Source: Bryobacterales bacterium
Lineage (GTDB): Bacteria; Acidobacteriota; Terriglobia; Bryobacterales; Bryobacteraceae
Assembly (NCBI GenBank): GCA_016789785.1
Contig: JAEUQE010000259.1
Span: 1-7,947, forward strand
Reading direction: 5' to 3'
DNA: 7,947 nucleotides
This document shows positions 5,078 through 7,947 of this stretch, piece by piece. Every line of letters starts with the position of its first letter. The stretch's first letter is position 1. The position numbers and the translations under genes were made by a program. A model generated the notes under the pieces. The model ran no database searches, had not been told where the DNA came from, and worked only from the letters and a program-made list of their open reading frames with translations.

Positions 5078-7000
5078 ATGAAGCCATCGCTAATGGAGAA
5101 CGGCGCTTCCCCTTCGACGGGCAGCCCGCTCCTGGTGGATCAACACATCGTCGAGATCGTCAGCGACTCGGGAGAAGGCGCGCAGACCTGCGGCCAGATG
5201 TTCGGAGCTCTTTGCGCCAAGAGCGGCAATGGCGTCTGGACTGTCGAGATCATCCCCGCTGAAATCGAGCCACCCGCCCGTTCCCGCGCCGGCGCCAGCG
5301 GCAACCGCATCCGTGTCGGTTCGAAGCCCGTGTCCAACGCGGGAGACTTTGCCGACCTCGTGGTCGCATTCAACGAACAAGTGGTCTACAGCCGCATCGA
5401 CGTCGGCGCCATGCGTCCCGGAACGCTGCTATTCCTCGACAACTCCTGGGCCGAGCATCCCGAACCTTCCGTGCGCGAAATGTACCGTACCGCCATGGAG
5501 GACTTCTGGAGCCGGGGCTACGAGGTCACCGAAATCCCAGTGGACCAGCAGTGCCGCAAGCTCACCGACGATCCGCGCCGGGGCAAGAACATGTGGGTGC
5601 TCGGCATGCTGTGCGCCCTCTACGACCTCGACATGGACCTCGTGCGGCGCGACGTCACCCAGCGTTTCACGCGCAAGGGCGACGCGGTGATTCAGAAGAA
5701 TCTCGCACTGCTCGACGATGGCTATCATTGGACCGTCGGCAACATTGACCGGCGTTTTCATGTGCCCGCGCAGAAGCCTTCCACGCCCATGGTGGTGATG
5801 AACGGCAACCAGGCAATCGGGCTCGGCGTGATGGCCTCCGGCATCGAACTCTGCTCCATGTATCCGATCACGCCCGCGACATCAGCCTCGCACTACCTTG
5901 CCGCCGCGTTCGAACAGGTCGGCGGCTTCGTGCATCAGGCCGAGGATGAAATCGCCGCCATCGGGTTCGCCATTGGCGCTTCGTATGCCGGAAAAACTGC
6001 GGTAACGATCACATCGGGTCCCGGATTGGCACTCAAAACGGAATTCCTCGGCTTGGCGGTGATGGCCGAGGTGCCCCTGGTGATCGTGGTGGTGCAGCGC
6101 GGCGGACCGTCCACCGGTCTGCCGACCAAGATCGAGCAGGGTGACCTGCTCGCCGCCCTCTATGCATCACCCGGCGATTCCCCGAAGATCATCCTCGCCC
6201 CCGCCACCATTGAGGAATGCTTTCACTTCATGGTGATGGCTCGCAAGCTGGCTGAGGATTTTCGCGGTCCCGTCATGGTGCTTACCGACGCGAACCTTGC
6301 CACCGGACAGCAGCCCTTTCCGAGGCCCGTGCCGCGGGAGCATTGGCTCGCGCCGCCCGTGGATGAGAATGAATGGAATCCCGAAGTCGCGCCGTTTGCC
6401 TGGGATCCCGAAACAGGCCTGTCTCGGCGGCCCGTCCCTGGGCAGCAGGGTGGCGAGTACGTGCTCACCGGCCTCGCGCATGACCAGGAAAGTCACGTCG
6501 CCTACGAATCGGGGATCAATCAACGATCGATGGAGATGCGCAGCCGCAAGCTTGCGGTCCTGCGCAGCGCCCTGCGCCCGCCCCAGGTGCATGGCGAAAG
6601 CGAAGGAGATTTGTTGGTGGTTGGTTGGGGGTCGACACTTGGCGCAATCGAGGAAGCGGTGGACCGTCTCCGTTCGGAAGGCCACCGCGTTTCCTCGCTC
6701 CATCTGCGTTTCCTCTCGCCCATGGAACCTGGCCTCGCCGCGATCTTCGCCCGGTTCCGCAGGGTGATGACGGTCGAGATCAACTATAGCGATGAACTCG
6801 GCAAGCCTTACATCACGGAGGAGGCGCGCCGCTATGCGCAACTCGCCCAGGTGCTACGCGCGCAGACCCTGATGGATATCGATTGTTGGTCTCGCGTGCC
6901 TGGAAGTCCGCTTCCCCCTGCCATCATCGCGGAGGCGCTACGCGTCAAACTCGGCGCCATTGCCGGCGCGAAGCAGGAGGTGGAACCATGTACGGTCTGA
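5078..7000 (+). CDS. korA: 2-oxoacid:ferredoxin oxidoreductase, fused gamma-alpha subunit
   Basis: The product is 640 residues. The N-terminal part (about 22-200), starting HIVEIVSDSGEGAQTCGQMF, is the gamma domain fused ahead of the alpha domain, as in two-subunit enzymes of the 2-oxoglutarate type. The alpha (PYR-like) domain shows YPITPATSASHYLA (from 262), a QAEDEIAAIGFAIGASYAG block, TSGPG (312-316) and QRGGPSTGLPTKIEQGDL (GPSTG at 343-347). Domain II appears near DLLVVGWGSTLGAIEEAV (from 511). With KorB it oxidatively decarboxylates a 2-oxoacid with CoA to an acyl-CoA and reduces ferredoxin in the cytoplasm. The ATG at 5078 was chosen because GAGGA lies 11 bases upstream and the 40 residues added by the in-frame ATG at 4958 are arginine-rich and unlike the family. 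The next in-frame ATG at 5093 is possible but lacks a ribosome site. Substrate (2-oxoglutarate, pyruvate or branched-chain 2-oxoacid) cannot be fixed from sequence, so the symbol is by analogy. Confidence 0.92.
   Translation: MKPSLMENGASPSTGSPLLVDQHIVEIVSDSGEGAQTCGQMFGALCAKSGNGVWTVEIIPAEIEPPARSRAGASGNRIRVGSKPVSNAGDFADLVVAFNEQVVYSRIDVGAMRPGTLLFLDNSWAEHPEPSVREMYRTAMEDFWSRGYEVTEIPVDQQCRKLTDDPRRGKNMWVLGMLCALYDLDMDLVRRDVTQRFTRKGDAVIQKNLALLDDGYHWTVGNIDRRFHVPAQKPSTPMVVMNGNQAIGLGVMASGIELCSMYPITPATSASHYLAAAFEQVGGFVHQAEDEIAAIGFAIGASYAGKTAVTITSGPGLALKTEFLGLAVMAEVPLVIVVVQRGGPSTGLPTKIEQGDLLAALYASPGDSPKIILAPATIEECFHFMVMARKLAEDFRGPVMVLTDANLATGQQPFPRPVPREHWLAPPVDENEWNPEVAPFAWDPETGLSRRPVPGQQGGEYVLTGLAHDQESHVAYESGINQRSMEMRSRKLAVLRSALRPPQVHGESEGDLLVVGWGSTLGAIEEAVDRLRSEGHRVSSLHLRFLSPMEPGLAAIFARFRRVMTVEINYSDELGKPYITEEARRYAQLAQVLRAQTLMDIDCWSRVPGSPLPPAIIAEALRVKLGAIAGAKQEVEPCTV
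6975..6980 (+). promoter_or_regulatory. Ribosome binding site of korB inside korA
   Basis: AGGAGG lies 7 bases before the ATG at 6988-6990. It selects this start over the in-frame ATG at 6883, which would extend far into korA. The start precedes the korA stop by 10 bases, so translation is probably coupled. Confidence 0.85.
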
Positions 7001-7941
7001 ATCTCGATTGGGAAGTCGAATCGCAGCCGCGAAGCTGTTCCCTCGACGACTACAAAGGCGCCGAGGCGCGCTGGTGCCCCGGATGCGGCGACCATGCGGT
7101 TCTGAACGCCGTGCAGCGCCTCGCCCGCGACGAGAAACTGCCCACCGAGAGCACCGTGGTGGTGTCCGGCATCGGATGCTCCAGCCGCTTTCCGCACTAC
7201 ATGAGCACCTACGGTTTCCATGGTCTGCATGGGCGCGCGTTCCCTGTGGCATGCGGCGTTCGCAGCCGCCGCCCCGACCTGGATGTTTTTATGGTCACCG
7301 GCGACGGCGATTGCTGCGCCATCGGCACGGCGCACTGGATCCATGCCATCCGCTACAACATGAACCTTACGGTCCTGTTGCTCGACAACAATATCTACGG
7401 GCTCACCAAGTCGCAAACCTCACCCACCACGCGGCCCGGCGAAAAGTCGAACACTCACCCCAAAGGATCGTTCTTCGCCGCGCTGAATCCCATCTCCGTC
7501 ACGCTTGGCATTCCCAACGCGTCGTTCGTCGCGCAGACCATTGACTGGAATCCGCCGCATCTCTATGCCACCATCAAAGCCGCGCATGCCCACAAGGGAA
7601 CCTCGTTCGTGCGCGTGTTGCAGCGGTGTCCGCACTTCACACCCCACATCTTCGCGCAGGCCCAGGATGACATGAATCAGGTGCTCATGATGACGCACCC
7701 GAGCGGCATCACACTCGACGGGCCGGTCCGCAAGCTCTTTCCGAACTCGGTGGAACACGACCCGCACGATCTGGCGGCGGCGCGCGCCTTGGCCGATCGC
7801 ACCGATGTCTACACCATCGGCCTGTTCTACCGCAACGAATCAGCGGATCGATACGACGAATACACTTCCGTGGGCATCGACTTCACGCCGGCCCAGAAGG
7901 TTGCGGCGGTCAATCGGGCACTCGACAAGTTCATGATCTAA
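6988..7941 (+). CDS. korB: 2-oxoacid:ferredoxin oxidoreductase, beta subunit (TPP and iron-sulfur binding)
   Basis: The product is 317 residues and ends at TAA 7939-7941, so it is complete. WCPGCG (29-34) supplies C30 and C33, GIGCSS (61-66) gives C64 and QRCPHF gives C214; these four are the expected ligands of the single [4Fe-4S] cluster. The thiamine diphosphate/Mg site is GDGD (105-108) with DNN at 133-135, followed by IYGLTKSQTSPTT as in the family. KorB binds TPP and passes electrons from the decarboxylated 2-oxoacid to ferredoxin. Residues 109-115 read CCAIGTA, where many relatives have a small or hydrophobic pair followed by GGN; this looks like a subfamily variant rather than damage. 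The C-terminal tail (about 250-317, ending AAVNRALDKFMI) is somewhat longer than in the shortest family members. The gene overlaps korA by 13 bases and forms one operon with it. No ferredoxin-like delta subunit is seen in the window. Confidence 0.93.
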   Translation: MYGLNLDWEVESQPRSCSLDDYKGAEARWCPGCGDHAVLNAVQRLARDEKLPTESTVVVSGIGCSSRFPHYMSTYGFHGLHGRAFPVACGVRSRRPDLDVFMVTGDGDCCAIGTAHWIHAIRYNMNLTVLLLDNNIYGLTKSQTSPTTRPGEKSNTHPKGSFFAALNPISVTLGIPNASFVAQTIDWNPPHLYATIKAAHAHKGTSFVRVLQRCPHFTPHIFAQAQDDMNQVLMMTHPSGITLDGPVRKLFPNSVEHDPHDLAAARALADRTDVYTIGLFYRNESADRYDEYTSVGIDFTPAQKVAAVNRALDKFMI

Positions 7942-7947
7942 ATTCCA

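Noticed and set aside
4431..5087. 218-codon minus-strand open frame over the HEAT-like gene end and the intergenic region
   Set aside because: Its composition (Arg, Ser, Gly, Pro) is typical of shadows in GC-rich DNA, and it runs across two unrelated regions including the repeat.
6167..6841. 224-codon minus-strand open frame inside korA
   Set aside because: It lies opposite an unambiguous korA sequence and has no recognisable domain.

Overview
The window is high-GC bacterial DNA. It probably comes from an Acidobacteria-like organism, and my best guess is the Solibacter/Bryobacter group. This inference rests on the S-layer-homology repeats with paired cysteines, the secreted proteins with Ala-Gln-Gln type signal cleavage sites, and the fused two-subunit 2-oxoacid:ferredoxin oxidoreductase. 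No marker gene settles the taxonomy.

Layout from left to right. (1) Bases 1-424, minus strand: the N-terminal 141 residues of an ApbE-type FAD:protein FMN transferase, cut by the window edge. (2) Bases 425-768: a divergent intergenic region. It holds a G-rich tandem repeat, one copy of a 35-bp repeat, and a promoter-like pair whose -10 box lies 8 bases before an ATG. (3) Bases 769-4680, plus strand: a tightly packed cluster of three genes for exported proteins. The first is a small helical protein whose signal-peptide coding sequence contains an 11-unit TC repeat that puts start and body in different frames. The second is a 900-residue protein with three SLH repeats, Ig-like regions and a C-terminal HExxHxxGxxHD metzincin protease domain. 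The third is a small HEAT-like protein. Genes 1 and 2 overlap as ATGA; genes 2 and 3 are 14 bases apart. (4) Bases 4681-5077: an intergenic region with the second copy of the 35-bp repeat (34 of 35 identical, same orientation) and a perfect hairpin just before the next ribosome site. (5) Bases 5078-7941, plus strand: korA (fused gamma and alpha domains) and korB (TPP and iron-sulfur subunit), overlapping by 13 bases. They form a complete two-subunit ferredoxin-dependent 2-oxoacid oxidoreductase that would link 2-oxoacid decarboxylation to reduced ferredoxin in the cytoplasm.

The flanking genes (apbE, korAB) look like ordinary metabolism with strongly G/C-ending codons. The three-gene block between the two 35-bp repeats reads as an accessory cassette: all three products are predicted to be exported, third codon positions are visibly more mixed, and the first gene looks phase-variable. 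As sequenced, its good signal peptide is out of frame with its body, and loss of one TC unit would restore a 185-residue protein. This possible contingency switch, placed in front of an SLH-anchored metalloprotease, is the most interesting signal here. A sequencing or assembly error in the repeat is the main alternative.
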